Of a DNA stretch of 64,000 nucleotides, positions 16,178 through 26,010 are shown piece after piece. The stretch lies in NCBI GenBank assembly GCA_002422985.1, contig DITZ01000048.1:23812-87811 (forward strand). The letters are read 5' to 3'. A program made the translations under genes and the position numbers. This stretch comes from Sphingomonadales bacterium UBA6171 (GTDB lineage Bacteria; Pseudomonadota; Alphaproteobacteria; Sphingomonadales; Sphingomonadaceae). The first letter of the stretch is position 1; each line of letters opens with the position of its first letter. Below the pieces are notes generated by a model that saw only the letters and a program-made list of their open reading frames with translations, had not been told where the DNA came from and did no database searches.

Positions 16178-16458
16178 GCCAATCCCAAAAAGAGCCTAGT
16201 ATATAATTTTGATGCCGCGCTTTCACCGCCTTGGCAAGAGTTTTACCGGCCCGGCCCTCGTTGCTCTGCTGCGCGGGTGGATCGCCAGCTGATAACAGCA
16301 TCGCGAAGGATGGCGATGAAATATAGCCACCGACCCGACCTGCCGCGCATCAAAAGTATCACAGTGAATATTTAGCCTTGCAGTCAGGCTCGGCTGTCGG
16401 TAGTCTCACCGGCAATAAGAATATGCGCACCAGGTGCCGGCCGGAGAGAGGGGAGGAC

Positions 16459-18411
16459 ATGAAGGCTCTTGAGCCGATCTCGATCGCGGGCGTTGAAATT
16501 CCGAACAGGGTGGTGCGCACCGCGCACTCAACGCATTTCGGCAATGGTGGAATTGTCCCCGGTCTCATCGACTATCATGTTGAACGGGCGCGCGGCGGCG
16601 TCGGCCTGACGATACTCGAGATCGCGGGGGTGCATCCCAGCTGCCCGGCTTCGATCTGCAATTTCGATGATTCGATAATCGAAGGCTATGAGCAGCTGAT
16701 GCGGGCCATCCGGCCCCATGGCATGCGGGTGTTCCAGCAATTATGGCATGCCGGACATAACGGCATCCCGATGGACGGCGGGCCGCCATGGTCCTCCTGC
16801 GATCTTCCCAGCCCTGTCCTCGGTATCGTGCCGATCGCGATGAGCCGGTCCCGGATCGCAGAGGTGGTGGAAGCTTTCGCTGCGGCGGCAGAGCGCTGCA
16901 AAAGGGGCGGGATCGACGGGGTGGAGCTGCATGGCTCGCATGGCTATCTGCCGCAGCAATTCATGTCCGCCATGCTCAACCGGCGGGAGGACGACTATGG
17001 CGGCAGCTTCGAAAACCGGATGCGCTTCACCGTCGAAGTGCTGGCGGCCATCCGCGAGCGGGTCGGGCCCGGCTATCCCGTAGGCATCCGTCTCAGCCCC
17101 GAAATCGTGGATGGGGGCATGACGCCGGAGGAAACGGCCCGCGCGGCCCGCTATCTTGAAGAAAGGGGGCTGATCGATTTCCTCGACGTATCGATGGGCG
17201 GCTATTTCGCCTTTCCCAAGATGATCGGCGGCATGTTCGAGCCGGCCGGCTATGAGCTGGCGACCAGCGCACCCGTCACTGCGGCGGTTAAGGTACCACG
17301 CATCGTCACAGGCCGGTTTCGCACGCTTGAGGAGGTGAGCCAGGTCATTGCCGAGGGAACGGCGGACCTGGTCGGCATGACGCGCGCGCATATTGCCGAT
17401 CCGGCGATCATCCGCAAAACCCGCGAGGGGAGGGAGGCGGAAATCCGCCCCTGTATCGGCTGCAATCAGGGCTGTGTCGGTATGCTGCTCGGCCCGGAAC
17501 GGCGGATGGGGTGCACGGTCAATCCCTATATCGGCCGGGAAGGCGAGGTGAACGATGATCGTCTGCCACCCGCAGACGCGAAACGAAAGCTGCTGGTCAT
17601 CGGCGGCGGACCGGCGGGCATGGAGGCGGCGCGGGTGGCCCGGCTGCGGGGCCATGACGTCGTCCTTGCTGAAGCGGCGCCCCGGCTTGGCGGCCAGGTC
17701 AGGATCGCGGCGCTTGCCCCCCGGCATCAGGCGATCGGCGATTACACGCTGTGGCAGGAAACGGAAATCTATCGCCTGGGCGTGGATGTGCAGCTCAGCA
17801 CCCCGCTGGATGGCGCGGATATCGACAGTTTCGGCGCAGACCATGTGATCATCGCCACCGGCTCCAATCCGCGCATGGACGGGGTGCAGATGGCCATTCC
17901 CGCCCGCCCGATGAAAGGCATCGACCATCCCGATGCCATCTCGTCGATCGCGTTTTTCCAGCATCGGCATAATAGCTGCCCGGCAAGCGCGATCGTCGTC
18001 GATGATGTCGGCCATTATGAGGGCATTGCCGTGGCAGAAGCGCTGATCGAGCGCGGTTCGGATGTCACCTTCGTCACCCGCCACAAGGCCTTTGCCCATC
18101 TGCTCGAATCGGCGCTGCAACCCGAGCCGGCGCTGGAACGGCTGAACCGCGGGAATTTTCGCCTGTATTTGCGGTCGCATGTGGAGTCCTTCGACGGCTC
18201 CGGGGCGGTTGTGCGGCCTTTGCACGGCGGCGGCACAATCAGCGTCCGGGCGGAATTGGCGGTCATGGTCAGTCACAACCGGCCCGCAATCGAACCATTT
18301 GCAGACATAGTGAAAACCAGACCCGACATCTCCATCGTCGGGGACGCCAACAGTCCACGCTTTCTTCTTCGCGCGATTGCGGAAGGAAACCGGGCCGGCT
18401 GTCTTGCATGA
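16459..18411 (+). CDS. FMN/4Fe-4S/FAD ene-reductase (2,4-dienoyl-CoA reductase-like)
   Basis: The 650-residue, three-domain protein belongs to the old-yellow-enzyme/FadH group. It has an N-terminal TIM barrel binding FMN (about 1-330; 'GVELHGSHGYLPQQF', 'NRREDDYGGSFENR'), an iron-sulfur motif C-x2-C-x3-C-x12-C starting 'CIGCNQGC' near residue 332, and a C-terminal FAD/NAD(P)H part with GGGPAGMEAARVA near residue 382. Such enzymes reduce conjugated C=C bonds in dienoyl-CoAs or cyclic enones. ATG 16459 follows GGGGAGGAC; an in-frame start at 16378 is much weaker. A 281-bp region separates it from the divergent dehydrogenase; it holds TCAGGCTCGGC (16384-16394), shared with the 13764 promoter, and no gene. 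Confidence 0.9.
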   Translation: MKALEPISIAGVEIPNRVVRTAHSTHFGNGGIVPGLIDYHVERARGGVGLTILEIAGVHPSCPASICNFDDSIIEGYEQLMRAIRPHGMRVFQQLWHAGHNGIPMDGGPPWSSCDLPSPVLGIVPIAMSRSRIAEVVEAFAAAAERCKRGGIDGVELHGSHGYLPQQFMSAMLNRREDDYGGSFENRMRFTVEVLAAIRERVGPGYPVGIRLSPEIVDGGMTPEETARAARYLEERGLIDFLDVSMGGYFAFPKMIGGMFEPAGYELATSAPVTAAVKVPRIVTGRFRTLEEVSQVIAEGTADLVGMTRAHIADPAIIRKTREGREAEIRPCIGCNQGCVGMLLGPERRMGCTVNPYIGREGEVNDDRLPPADAKRKLLVIGGGPAGMEAARVARLRGHDVVLAEAAPRLGGQVRIAALAPRHQAIGDYTLWQETEIYRLGVDVQLSTPLDGADIDSFGADHVIIATGSNPRMDGVQMAIPARPMKGIDHPDAISSIAFFQHRHNSCPASAIVVDDVGHYEGIAVAEALIERGSDVTFVTRHKAFAHLLESALQPEPALERLNRGNFRLYLRSHVESFDGSGAVVRPLHGGGTISVRAELAVMVSHNRPAIEPFADIVKTRPDISIVGDANSPRFLLRAIAEGNRAGCLA

Positions 18412-18475
18412 CATATTGATACTGGAATCCGATGGTGCAGTCGCCGCCAAATGAATTGATAGAAAGAGGGTTGCT

Positions 18476-19720
18476 ATGACTTCTGTGGAACAGGATACGG
18501 ACCTCACCCGGATGGATTTTTCGAATCCTAAGGTACTGGAATGTCCCTATCCCTTTTACAAGAGCATGCGGGAGCAGGCGCCCGCCTATTTCGCGGAGCG
18601 GCTCGGCTTCTGGATCATCACCCGCTACGACGACTGCCTGAAAGCCATCCGCGATCCGCAGGTCTTTTCCAGCAAGATGGGGTTTCGCCCCGGCTCCGTT
18701 CCCGACGAGGTGATGCGCATCTACGACGAGGAAGGCTTTGGCGACCTTCCCGACACGTTGGTCAGCAACGACCCGCCCTCGCACACCCGCTATCGCAAGC
18801 TGGTCGACCGCGCCTTTACCGCCGGCCGCGTGCGGCAGATGGAAGAGTATATGGTCGTGGTCGTCAGGGAACTGATCGACAATTTTATCGAGGATGGACG
18901 TCTCTCGGTGATGCGGGACTTCGCAATCCCCGTTCCCATGTATGTGATTGCCGACCAGCTGGGCGTTCCGCGCAGCCACCGGGACAAGTTCAAGGAATGG
19001 TCGGATGCCGCCGTTGCGCCGCTCGGCCTGCTGCTGTCCGACGAGCGGAAAATCGAATGCGCCAAACTCGCCGTCGAAATGCAGCATTATTTCGTCGAAG
19101 TTTTTGCCGATCGCCGGGCGAACCCGCTCGATGACATGATCTCGGACCTGGTCACCAAGGAGATTGACGGAACGCCGCTGAGCACGCTGGAACTGCTGTC
19201 GATCCTCAATCAGCTGCTCGTCGCCGGCAATGAAACCACGACCAGTGCCATCGCCGCCTCTGTGGTGCGCCTGTCGCAGGACCCGGACCTGACCGAACTG
19301 CTCGCGAGGGAGCCGGGCAAATGCGACAATTTCGCCGAGGAAATCCTGCGTCATGAATCGCCCGTCCAGGGTTTGTTCCGCATGACCATGGCAGATGCCG
19401 AAATCGCCGGCGTCACCATTCCCAAAGGCAGTCTGGTGAACCTTCGCTATGGATCGGCGAACCGCGACGAGCGAAAATATGAATGCCCCGAAACATTCGA
19501 TGTGGATCGCGCCAATGCCTCATCGCATCTGGCCTTTGGCGCCGGCATCCACCACTGCATCGGGGCCCAGCTGGCGCGGCGCGAGATCGCCATCGCCGTG
19601 CGCGAGCTGACGGCCCGGCTGAAGGACATACGCCTCGTCGAGCCGGAGAGGCTTACGCATGCGCCCAGCCTGATCCTGCGGGCTCTCAATGGATTCGAAA
19701 TCCAATTCTCGAAGCGCTGA
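18476..19720 (+). CDS. cytochrome P450
   Basis: The 414-residue soluble bacterial P450 shows the I-helix 'LLVAGNETTTS' (about 243-253), the K-helix ExxR in 'EEILRHESP' (about 287) and the heme loop 'FGAGIHHCIGAQLARRE', with the Cys ligand near residue 360. It needs a ferredoxin and reductase; none is in the immediate operon, but a [2Fe-2S] ferredoxin is at 34212-34538. AGAGGG lies upstream of the ATG. It begins a tight run of genes (P450, flavoprotein, SDR, CoA ligase, TonB receptor) that reads as one operon. The substrate is unknown; context suggests an alicyclic or steroid-like compound. Confidence 0.93.
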   Translation: MTSVEQDTDLTRMDFSNPKVLECPYPFYKSMREQAPAYFAERLGFWIITRYDDCLKAIRDPQVFSSKMGFRPGSVPDEVMRIYDEEGFGDLPDTLVSNDPPSHTRYRKLVDRAFTAGRVRQMEEYMVVVVRELIDNFIEDGRLSVMRDFAIPVPMYVIADQLGVPRSHRDKFKEWSDAAVAPLGLLLSDERKIECAKLAVEMQHYFVEVFADRRANPLDDMISDLVTKEIDGTPLSTLELLSILNQLLVAGNETTTSAIAASVVRLSQDPDLTELLAREPGKCDNFAEEILRHESPVQGLFRMTMADAEIAGVTIPKGSLVNLRYGSANRDERKYECPETFDVDRANASSHLAFGAGIHHCIGAQLARREIAIAVRELTARLKDIRLVEPERLTHAPSLILRALNGFEIQFSKR

Positions 19721-19736
19721 GAGCCGGGGTGCCGAT

Positions 19737-21164
19737 ATGAGCTACGACTATGATGTAATCGTGATCGGTGGCGGCGGCGCCGGCATGGCGGCCGCCATCA
19801 CGGCCTGCGATTCCGGCGCGCGCGTGGCGCTGCTGGAAGCAGCGGACCAGCTCGGCGGATCGACGGCCCTGTCGGGCGGGGTGGTCTATGGCGCCCCGAC
19901 CAGCGTCCAGCGGGCCGCCGGCATCAACGACGACAGCGTCGATGCCATGTTCGAATATTATATGACCCTGAACCAGCACAAGGTGGAACCGGCCATCGTC
20001 AGGCGGCTGTGCGAATTGTCCGGCCCGGCGATCGAATGGCTCATCGCGATGGGGGTCGAATATGATCCGGCCGATCTTTACGCCTCGGGTGTGGAAAGCG
20101 TCGCACGGGGCCACAAGACCAAGGGCAATGGCGCTGCGCTGGCAGAGGCGCTGGACCGCGAGGTCAGCCGCCGCCCCGTCGACGTTTCGCGTGGCTGCCG
20201 CGTCACCGCGCTGCATCGGGACGAACAGGGGGCTGTCCGCGGCGTTATCCTCGATGGCGAGACCGTCAGCGCCCATAGCGTCATCATCGCCACGGGTGGC
20301 TTTGGTCACAACCGGCTGCTGCTGAACCGCCATTATCCCGAAGCCGCCAGGCACGGCGACTGGACCTGGGCGATCACCGCCAAAACCTGCACCGGCGATG
20401 GCCTGTTGATGGGCCAGGAGGTCGGCGCGGATATTGCCGGTCATAATCGCGGGCTGCTGCTGACGACACCCGGCTTCTATCGCGATCTCGAAGTCTTCGT
20501 CCCCGGCTGGCTGGTCTATGTCAACCGCGAAGGGCGCCGGTTCATCGACGAGACCACCGAATATGCAGTGATGGCCGGCGTCGTGAACGACCAGCTTGGC
20601 GGAACGGTCTTTGCCATCTTTGACGATCATGCGCGCGCCACGGCCGTGCCGGAGCCTCGCTATGCCGCAGCGCACAAGGCCGGCATCATCACGCTGAACT
20701 GGGTGACCGACAAGATCGACGAACAGATCGCGAAGGGCAAGGTCATCAAGGCCCAAAGTCTGGCCGAACTCGCCGACCGGGTCGGGATCGAGAGCGCCGC
20801 GCTGGAAACCACGATCGCCCGCTATAATGCCGATTGCGAAAAAGGGGTGGACAGCAGGTTCCACAAGGACGGCACGCTGATGAAGCCCGTCGCCCAACCG
20901 CCCTTCTATGCCGCGGAAATCCGCCCGGCGATTGTCTGCCTCACCTCGACCGGTCTGCGGGTGGACGAGGACATGCACGTTCTGGACCGCGCCGATCGCC
21001 CCATCACCGGGCTTTTCTCTGCCGGAGAAGTGTCGGGCGGCGTTCTGGGCGACCGATATATCGGCGGCGGCAATTCGATCGCCAACGCCATTGTTTTCGG
21101 TCGTGTCGCGGGTGCGCAGGCGGCGCGCGAAGCGGGCCTTGGATCGGATGGGGAGCAGGCATGA
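19737..21164 (+). CDS. FAD-dependent dehydrogenase, 3-ketosteroid-delta1-dehydrogenase/fumarate-reductase type
   Basis: The 475-residue flavoprotein has an N-terminal FAD motif 'VIVIGGGGAGMAAAITA' (about 8-24), 'GSTALSGGVVYGAP' (about 42-55), a substrate domain, and a C-terminal FAD segment 'GLFSAGEVSGGVLGDRYIGGGNS'. The family includes KstD, 3-oxosteroid 4-dehydrogenases, fumarate reductases and other enone- or succinate-type oxidoreductases; KstD-like desaturation of a cyclic ketone is the favoured guess from context, not proven. The start at 19737, 16 bp after the P450 stop, is chosen because the FAD motif follows directly. Its stop overlaps the SDR start. Confidence 0.8.
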   Translation: MSYDYDVIVIGGGGAGMAAAITACDSGARVALLEAADQLGGSTALSGGVVYGAPTSVQRAAGINDDSVDAMFEYYMTLNQHKVEPAIVRRLCELSGPAIEWLIAMGVEYDPADLYASGVESVARGHKTKGNGAALAEALDREVSRRPVDVSRGCRVTALHRDEQGAVRGVILDGETVSAHSVIIATGGFGHNRLLLNRHYPEAARHGDWTWAITAKTCTGDGLLMGQEVGADIAGHNRGLLLTTPGFYRDLEVFVPGWLVYVNREGRRFIDETTEYAVMAGVVNDQLGGTVFAIFDDHARATAVPEPRYAAAHKAGIITLNWVTDKIDEQIAKGKVIKAQSLAELADRVGIESAALETTIARYNADCEKGVDSRFHKDGTLMKPVAQPPFYAAEIRPAIVCLTSTGLRVDEDMHVLDRADRPITGLFSAGEVSGGVLGDRYIGGGNSIANAIVFGRVAGAQAAREAGLGSDGEQA

Positions 21165-21925
21165 TGGCGGATTTATTCTCGCTGGATGGCAAGGTGGCGC
21201 TCGTCACCGGCGCGGCACGGGGCATCGGCCGCGAAATCGCCGCCCGGCTGGCGCAAGCCGGGGCGCAGGTGCTGCTCAGCGACGTTGAACCGCAGCTTGG
21301 CCCCGAGGCCGCCGCTGCGATTGCCGGCAGCGCCTATCACAATCTCGACGTCACGGTGCAAGCGCAATGGGAGGACATCATCCAGACCATTGGCGACCAG
21401 CATGGTCGTCTCGACATTCTCGTCAATAATGCCGGAATCAGTCCGGCCGGCAATATCGAGCAGAGCAATCTGGATTTGTGGCGACGGGTGCAGACCATCA
21501 ATGTGGAGAGCGTGTTTCTCGGCTGCCGCACCGCGCTGCCGCTGATGCGCCAATCCGGCGACGGCGGTTCGATCATCAATCTCAGTTCGATTCAAGCCCT
21601 GCGCCCCGCCGCCGAGCTGGCTGCCTATTCCGCGTCGAAGGCCGCCGTGCGGGCGTTGACCAAGTCGGTGGCGCTCCACGCTGCCAAAGACCGGATACGC
21701 TGCAATTCCGTGCACCCGGGCGGGGTGCATACCCGCATGCTCGACGATTTCGCCGCGCTGACCGGTGATGCGGAAGCGGCGCTGGTCAGGCTGAATGCCG
21801 CAAACCCGCTTGGGCGGGTGGGCAGGCCGCTCGATATTGCCAATGGCGTTCTCTATCTCGCCTCCGACCTCTCGGCCTGGGTCACCGGCCTCGAACTGGT
21901 GATCGATGGAGGCTCAACCCTGTGA
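21161..21925 (+). CDS. short-chain dehydrogenase/reductase (SDR)
   Basis: The 254-residue classical SDR has the cofactor motif TGAARGIG (about 15-22), 'NNAGIS' (about 92-97), catalytic Ser in 'INLSSIQA' and Tyr/Lys in 'YSASKAA' (about 156-162), and the C-terminal 'GLELVIDGGSTL'. NAD(H) is likely, given Asp in 'LLSDVEPQ' at the end of beta2. GGGAG precedes the ATGATG, and the gene overlaps the flavoprotein stop by 4 bp and the CoA-ligase start by 4 bp, so the three are translationally coupled. It probably interconverts a hydroxy and a keto group on the pathway substrate. Confidence 0.92.
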   Translation: MMADLFSLDGKVALVTGAARGIGREIAARLAQAGAQVLLSDVEPQLGPEAAAAIAGSAYHNLDVTVQAQWEDIIQTIGDQHGRLDILVNNAGISPAGNIEQSNLDLWRRVQTINVESVFLGCRTALPLMRQSGDGGSIINLSSIQALRPAAELAAYSASKAAVRALTKSVALHAAKDRIRCNSVHPGGVHTRMLDDFAALTGDAEAALVRLNAANPLGRVGRPLDIANGVLYLASDLSAWVTGLELVIDGGSTL

Positions 21926-23586
21926 GGGAGGCAGTGCCCGATCCTTCAGGCTGGCGGCTGTGGCGCAGCCGGGACGCGATGCAAAATCTCGTCGAAACCG
22001 GCGTGTGGGAAAACCGCACCACCTGGCAGGATGCCATGGACCTGGCCCGGTCAGACCCGGACGGCGTCGCCATCTGGTTCGACGACGGCAGCGCGCTGAC
22101 CTACCGTCAGGGCGTGGAGGAGGCGCGGCGGCTGGCGTCGGCGCTGACAGCGCTCGGCCTGCGCCAGGGTGATGTGGTGAGCGCCAATCTGCCAAACTGG
22201 CGGGAGATGGCGATCATCAATCTGGCCTGCTGCGCGCTGGGGCTGGTCATCAACCCGATCATTCCGATCTACCGCGATCGCGAGGTGGCTTTCATCCTGA
22301 AGGACGCCGGCTCGCGCCTGCTGTTCACGCCGGGCGGCACGGCCAGCTTCGATTATCCCGCCATGGCGGCGCGCCTTGCGGCGAGCACGCCATCGCTGGC
22401 GCATATCGTGACGGTGCGGCCGGGCGAGAGCGACAGCGCCACCCTGAGCTACGCCAGGCTGGTCGGGGATGGCCATCCGCAACGCTTCGAAGCGGCCGAC
22501 GTCAATCCCAATCACGTCAAGCTGCTGATGTATACCTCCGGCACCACCGGCGTTCCCAAAGGGGTGCTGCACAGCCATAACACGCTGCGCCGTTCGGCGG
22601 CCAATTCCCGCGAGGCGCGGGGCGTGGGGGAAGGCGACATCATGCTGATGGCGTCGCCGGTCACCCATGTGACCGGCTATTCGTCGCTGGAGCAGGCCTT
22701 TAATTCCCCGATCAAGACCGCCCTCATGGCGCGCTGGGACAAGGCGGCGGCCATTGATTTCATCAATCGCACCGGGGCCAGCCTGACGGTCGGTGCGACG
22801 CCTTTTCTGAAAGAGCTTCTGGACGAAGCGGAAGCGCGCGGCACCGGCCTGCCCAGTCTGCGCCAATTTGCCTGCGGAGGCGCGGAAGTGTCTCCCCAAC
22901 TCATCAATCGCGCGCATCAGACGCTGGATCATTGTCGCTGCTTCCGGGTCTTTGGAAGCACCGAGGTCCCGCTCGTCACACAGGGTTTCCAGCGGCCCGA
23001 ACAGGCGGATCTGGCAGCCGAAACCGATGGTCGCATCTATAATTACGATGTGCGCATCGTCGATGCAGATGGCCAGGAGGTCGCACCGGGCGAGGAGGGC
23101 GAAATCCTCGCGCGCGGGCCGGCCATGTTCCTCGGCTATACGGACTGGAATGAAACGGTGAAGGCTGTCGACGAAGACGGCTATTTTCATACCGGCGACC
23201 TTGCGCGCCGGGGGCCGGCGAACAGCATCGTGGTCAGCGGCCGGCTGAAAGATCTGATCATCCGGGGCGGCGAGAATCTCAGCGCGAAAGAGATTGAGGA
23301 TGTCCTCAGTCTCCATCCCGCCATTCAGGAAGCGTCCGTGGTTTCCATGCCGGATGCCAGGCTGGGCGAGGCTGTTTGCGCCTTTCTCATTCTGCGGGCG
23401 GACTGTCCGGTGCCCAGCGTAGAGGATATCAGCCAGTTTGTGCGGCAACAGAGACTTGCCCCACAAAAAGCGCCTGCCCGTATCGAAATCATCAGCCAGT
23501 TTCCAATGACGGCGTCCGGCAAGATTCAGAAAAATGTTCTGCGTGAAAGAGTTCGCGAAACTATAAATAATATTCTGGAGGGATAA
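21922..23586 (+). CDS. acyl-CoA synthetase (AMP-dependent ligase)
   Basis: The 554-residue ANL-superfamily enzyme has the A3 motif 'YTSGTTGVPKG' (about 197-207), 'FGSTEVPLVTQG' at the A5 region, 'FHTGDLARRG' (about 417-426) and the catalytic Lys in 'MTASGKIQKNVL' near the C-terminus. It makes an acyl-CoA from a carboxylic acid, ATP and CoA, the entry step for beta-oxidation. The start is GTG 21922, overlapping the SDR stop (GTGA). It lies only 3 bp before the TonB receptor start. The acid could be a cyclohexane-carboxylate, terpenoid or steroid acid. Confidence 0.92.
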   Translation: MREAVPDPSGWRLWRSRDAMQNLVETGVWENRTTWQDAMDLARSDPDGVAIWFDDGSALTYRQGVEEARRLASALTALGLRQGDVVSANLPNWREMAIINLACCALGLVINPIIPIYRDREVAFILKDAGSRLLFTPGGTASFDYPAMAARLAASTPSLAHIVTVRPGESDSATLSYARLVGDGHPQRFEAADVNPNHVKLLMYTSGTTGVPKGVLHSHNTLRRSAANSREARGVGEGDIMLMASPVTHVTGYSSLEQAFNSPIKTALMARWDKAAAIDFINRTGASLTVGATPFLKELLDEAEARGTGLPSLRQFACGGAEVSPQLINRAHQTLDHCRCFRVFGSTEVPLVTQGFQRPEQADLAAETDGRIYNYDVRIVDADGQEVAPGEEGEILARGPAMFLGYTDWNETVKAVDEDGYFHTGDLARRGPANSIVVSGRLKDLIIRGGENLSAKEIEDVLSLHPAIQEASVVSMPDARLGEAVCAFLILRADCPVPSVEDISQFVRQQRLAPQKAPARIEIISQFPMTASGKIQKNVLRERVRETINNILEG

Positions 23587-23589
23587 ACA

Positions 23590-25968
23590 GTGTTTAAGAA
23601 TTCTATCTTTTTGTCAGGCTGTGCAGTCGCCACTCTTGCCTGGAGTGGATTATCTGCTCCGGCCCTTGCGCAGGACAGCAAGGCGGCGGCTTCGGATGCG
23701 GCGGGCGCTGTGGAGAATGAAACGATTATCGTCACCGCCCGTCGGCGTGATGAAGCCCTTCAGGATGTGCCGATTGCCATCGCATCCATTGGTGGAGACG
23801 CGCTCGTCCGGTCGCAGATCACCAAGCCGGAAGCGCTTGCAGCGCGGGTTCCCACGCTGAATATCGCGGTGGGTGGTTCGGGTTCGGGCGGCCAGGTGAG
23901 TCTGCGCGGGATCGGGTCCTCCAATGTGTCCGCGGCGTTCGATAGTGCGGTTGCGCTCGATTTCGACGGCATTGTGGTCAGCTCGATGCGCATTGTTCAG
24001 GCCGGCTTTTTCGATGTCGCCCAGATCGACGTTCTGAAGGGCCCGCAATCCCTCTATTTCGGCAAGAGCGCGACCGCCGGCGTCATTTCGCTCCGGTCCG
24101 CAGACCCCACGTCGACACCCGAGGCAGCGGTGCGCGGGTCCTATGAGTTCGAAGAAAAGGGCTATACTGTCGAAGGCTATGTCTCCGGACCGATCAGCGA
24201 TACGCTGGGCTTCCGCATTGCCGGCCGCTATAACAAGATAGAAGAGCTTTATTATAATGGGGCACCAAATGTCGCCAATCCCTATCGGGGAGAGAAAAAC
24301 GTCAATCTGCGCGGCACGCTCGAATGGAAGCCGAGTTCGGAATTCACGCTCAATCTCAAGGCCAATTATGTCGGCCACAGTAACGACGGTGAAATCCGGC
24401 ACACGCGGATCGATTGCGCCGCGAACGGAGTGGCCGATCCCCTCTGGGTGCTGGGCGGGGGTGTGGTCATTCCGGCCGGCTATGATTGCAACCCGTTCGG
24501 CAATGTTTTCTGGCTGCCCGATTCCGCGGTGCCCCTGGGCCGGAAAGCGCCGCCGGGCATGGACAATAATGGCGGGGTTCCGTTCAATGAAACGGATATC
24601 TTTCTTCTGCGCTCAAAAGCGGACATAGTGCTGCGGGACAATTTGTCCGTGTCGCTGGTAACCGGATATTTCGATTTCAAATCGCGCGGCCAGGATTTCT
24701 ACGCTTATGGCGGCATGGTCGGGATCGGTACCGACCTGAACCTCAACCGCACCAAGCAGTTCAGCCAGGAAATACGCGTCACCAGCGACAATACCGGTCC
24801 GTTCAACTGGCTGTTTGGTGCCTTTTACGAACATCGGGACATCCTGTTCGAAGCTGCCCAGAATGCGGTCAACATATCCTTTCTGGCGGCTGACCCGATC
24901 ACCGGCTCTACCTTCGACTGGCGCCGCCAGCATTACACCACGACAGACGCATATTCGGTCTTCGGCAATATTTTGCTGGAACCCACAGACCGGCTGGAGC
25001 TGTCGGCCGGCCTGCGGTATACCAAGGAGGAGAAGTCGAACCGCATCCGGGTGCCGTTCGTTCACGCCGTTTTGTCCGGGCCGCCATTCAACTTCCTCAA
25101 AAGTGGCTTCGTATCGCCACAGATATACTTCAACGATGATAATGTTTCGCCGGAAGTCTCGGTAAAATACCGGCTGGACGACAACGCCATGGTCTATGCC
25201 TCCTACAAGAAGGGCTTCAAATCAGGCGGGATCGACAATAGCGCTTTGCCTTCAAGCGGGTTGAGTGCCATGGCTCAGTCGGGCGATTTTTCCCAACTCA
25301 TCTTCGACTCAGAGACTGCCAAAGGCTTTGAATTGGGTATGAAGAGCTCACTGGCTCAAAACAGTATGCAACTGAACCTTACCCTGTTCAACTACACCTT
25401 TACAGACCTGCAGATACAAAGCTTCGATCCGGTCGCTATCCAGTATAGCACAAGCAATGCCGGCGAACTGCGATCACGCGGCGGCGATCTGGAGTTTCGC
25501 TGGGACACGCCGGTGGACGGCCTGGCTCTTGGAACAGTAGTTGCCTACACTGATGCCGAATTTACCAAATCCTATATCAGCAATGCCGGGATCGACCTGA
25601 ATGGCCGGGCGGCGCCCAGAGCGCCCAAATGGTCCGGCAATCTGTCGCTGGATTGGAAGATTCCCGTTTCTGACAGTTTTGACCTCAGTCTGTTCGGCCT
25701 CGCTAATTACAGCGGATCCTATTATGCCGATGCAACCAGCTTAAACGATTATATGCAGGATAGTTACGTTACATTTGACGCGAATGTTTCGATCGGTTCT
25801 TCGAACGATCGTTGGCGTCTTTCCCTTATAGCCAATAATCTGACCGACAAAATCTATGTCAACCAGGCTTCGGGGCGACCGTTTCGGCGTGCGGGAGTGG
25901 GCGATGATCTGGCCCTCACACAGAATAGGGGCCGGCAAATCTTTCTGGAGCTCGCTTTGAAATACTGA
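23590..25968 (+). CDS. TonB-dependent receptor
   Basis: The 792-residue outer-membrane receptor has a signal peptide ending APALAQ (about residue 28), a TonB-box-like 'ENETIIVTARRRDEAL', a plug with 'QIDVLKGPQSLYFGKSATAGV', and a C-terminal barrel ending with aromatic Tyr (LELALKY). The start is GTG 23590, with GGAGGG upstream and only 3 bp after the CoA ligase. Being embedded in a catabolic operon, it most likely imports the pathway substrate across the outer membrane, as known for other sphingomonad receptors of this fecA-like group. Confidence 0.94.
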   Translation: MFKNSIFLSGCAVATLAWSGLSAPALAQDSKAAASDAAGAVENETIIVTARRRDEALQDVPIAIASIGGDALVRSQITKPEALAARVPTLNIAVGGSGSGGQVSLRGIGSSNVSAAFDSAVALDFDGIVVSSMRIVQAGFFDVAQIDVLKGPQSLYFGKSATAGVISLRSADPTSTPEAAVRGSYEFEEKGYTVEGYVSGPISDTLGFRIAGRYNKIEELYYNGAPNVANPYRGEKNVNLRGTLEWKPSSEFTLNLKANYVGHSNDGEIRHTRIDCAANGVADPLWVLGGGVVIPAGYDCNPFGNVFWLPDSAVPLGRKAPPGMDNNGGVPFNETDIFLLRSKADIVLRDNLSVSLVTGYFDFKSRGQDFYAYGGMVGIGTDLNLNRTKQFSQEIRVTSDNTGPFNWLFGAFYEHRDILFEAAQNAVNISFLAADPITGSTFDWRRQHYTTTDAYSVFGNILLEPTDRLELSAGLRYTKEEKSNRIRVPFVHAVLSGPPFNFLKSGFVSPQIYFNDDNVSPEVSVKYRLDDNAMVYASYKKGFKSGGIDNSALPSSGLSAMAQSGDFSQLIFDSETAKGFELGMKSSLAQNSMQLNLTLFNYTFTDLQIQSFDPVAIQYSTSNAGELRSRGGDLEFRWDTPVDGLALGTVVAYTDAEFTKSYISNAGIDLNGRAAPRAPKWSGNLSLDWKIPVSDSFDLSLFGLANYSGSYYADATSLNDYMQDSYVTFDANVSIGSSNDRWRLSLIANNLTDKIYVNQASGRPFRRAGVGDDLALTQNRGRQIFLELALKY

Positions 25969-26010
25969 ATCCATAGCCATTCCATTGTTACAGTAAGAGG
26001 AGTCTCGATC

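Noticed and set aside
16741..18507. 588-codon minus-strand frame over the ene-reductase
   Set aside because: No motifs and shadow-like composition, whereas the plus strand carries FMN, FeS and FAD motifs.
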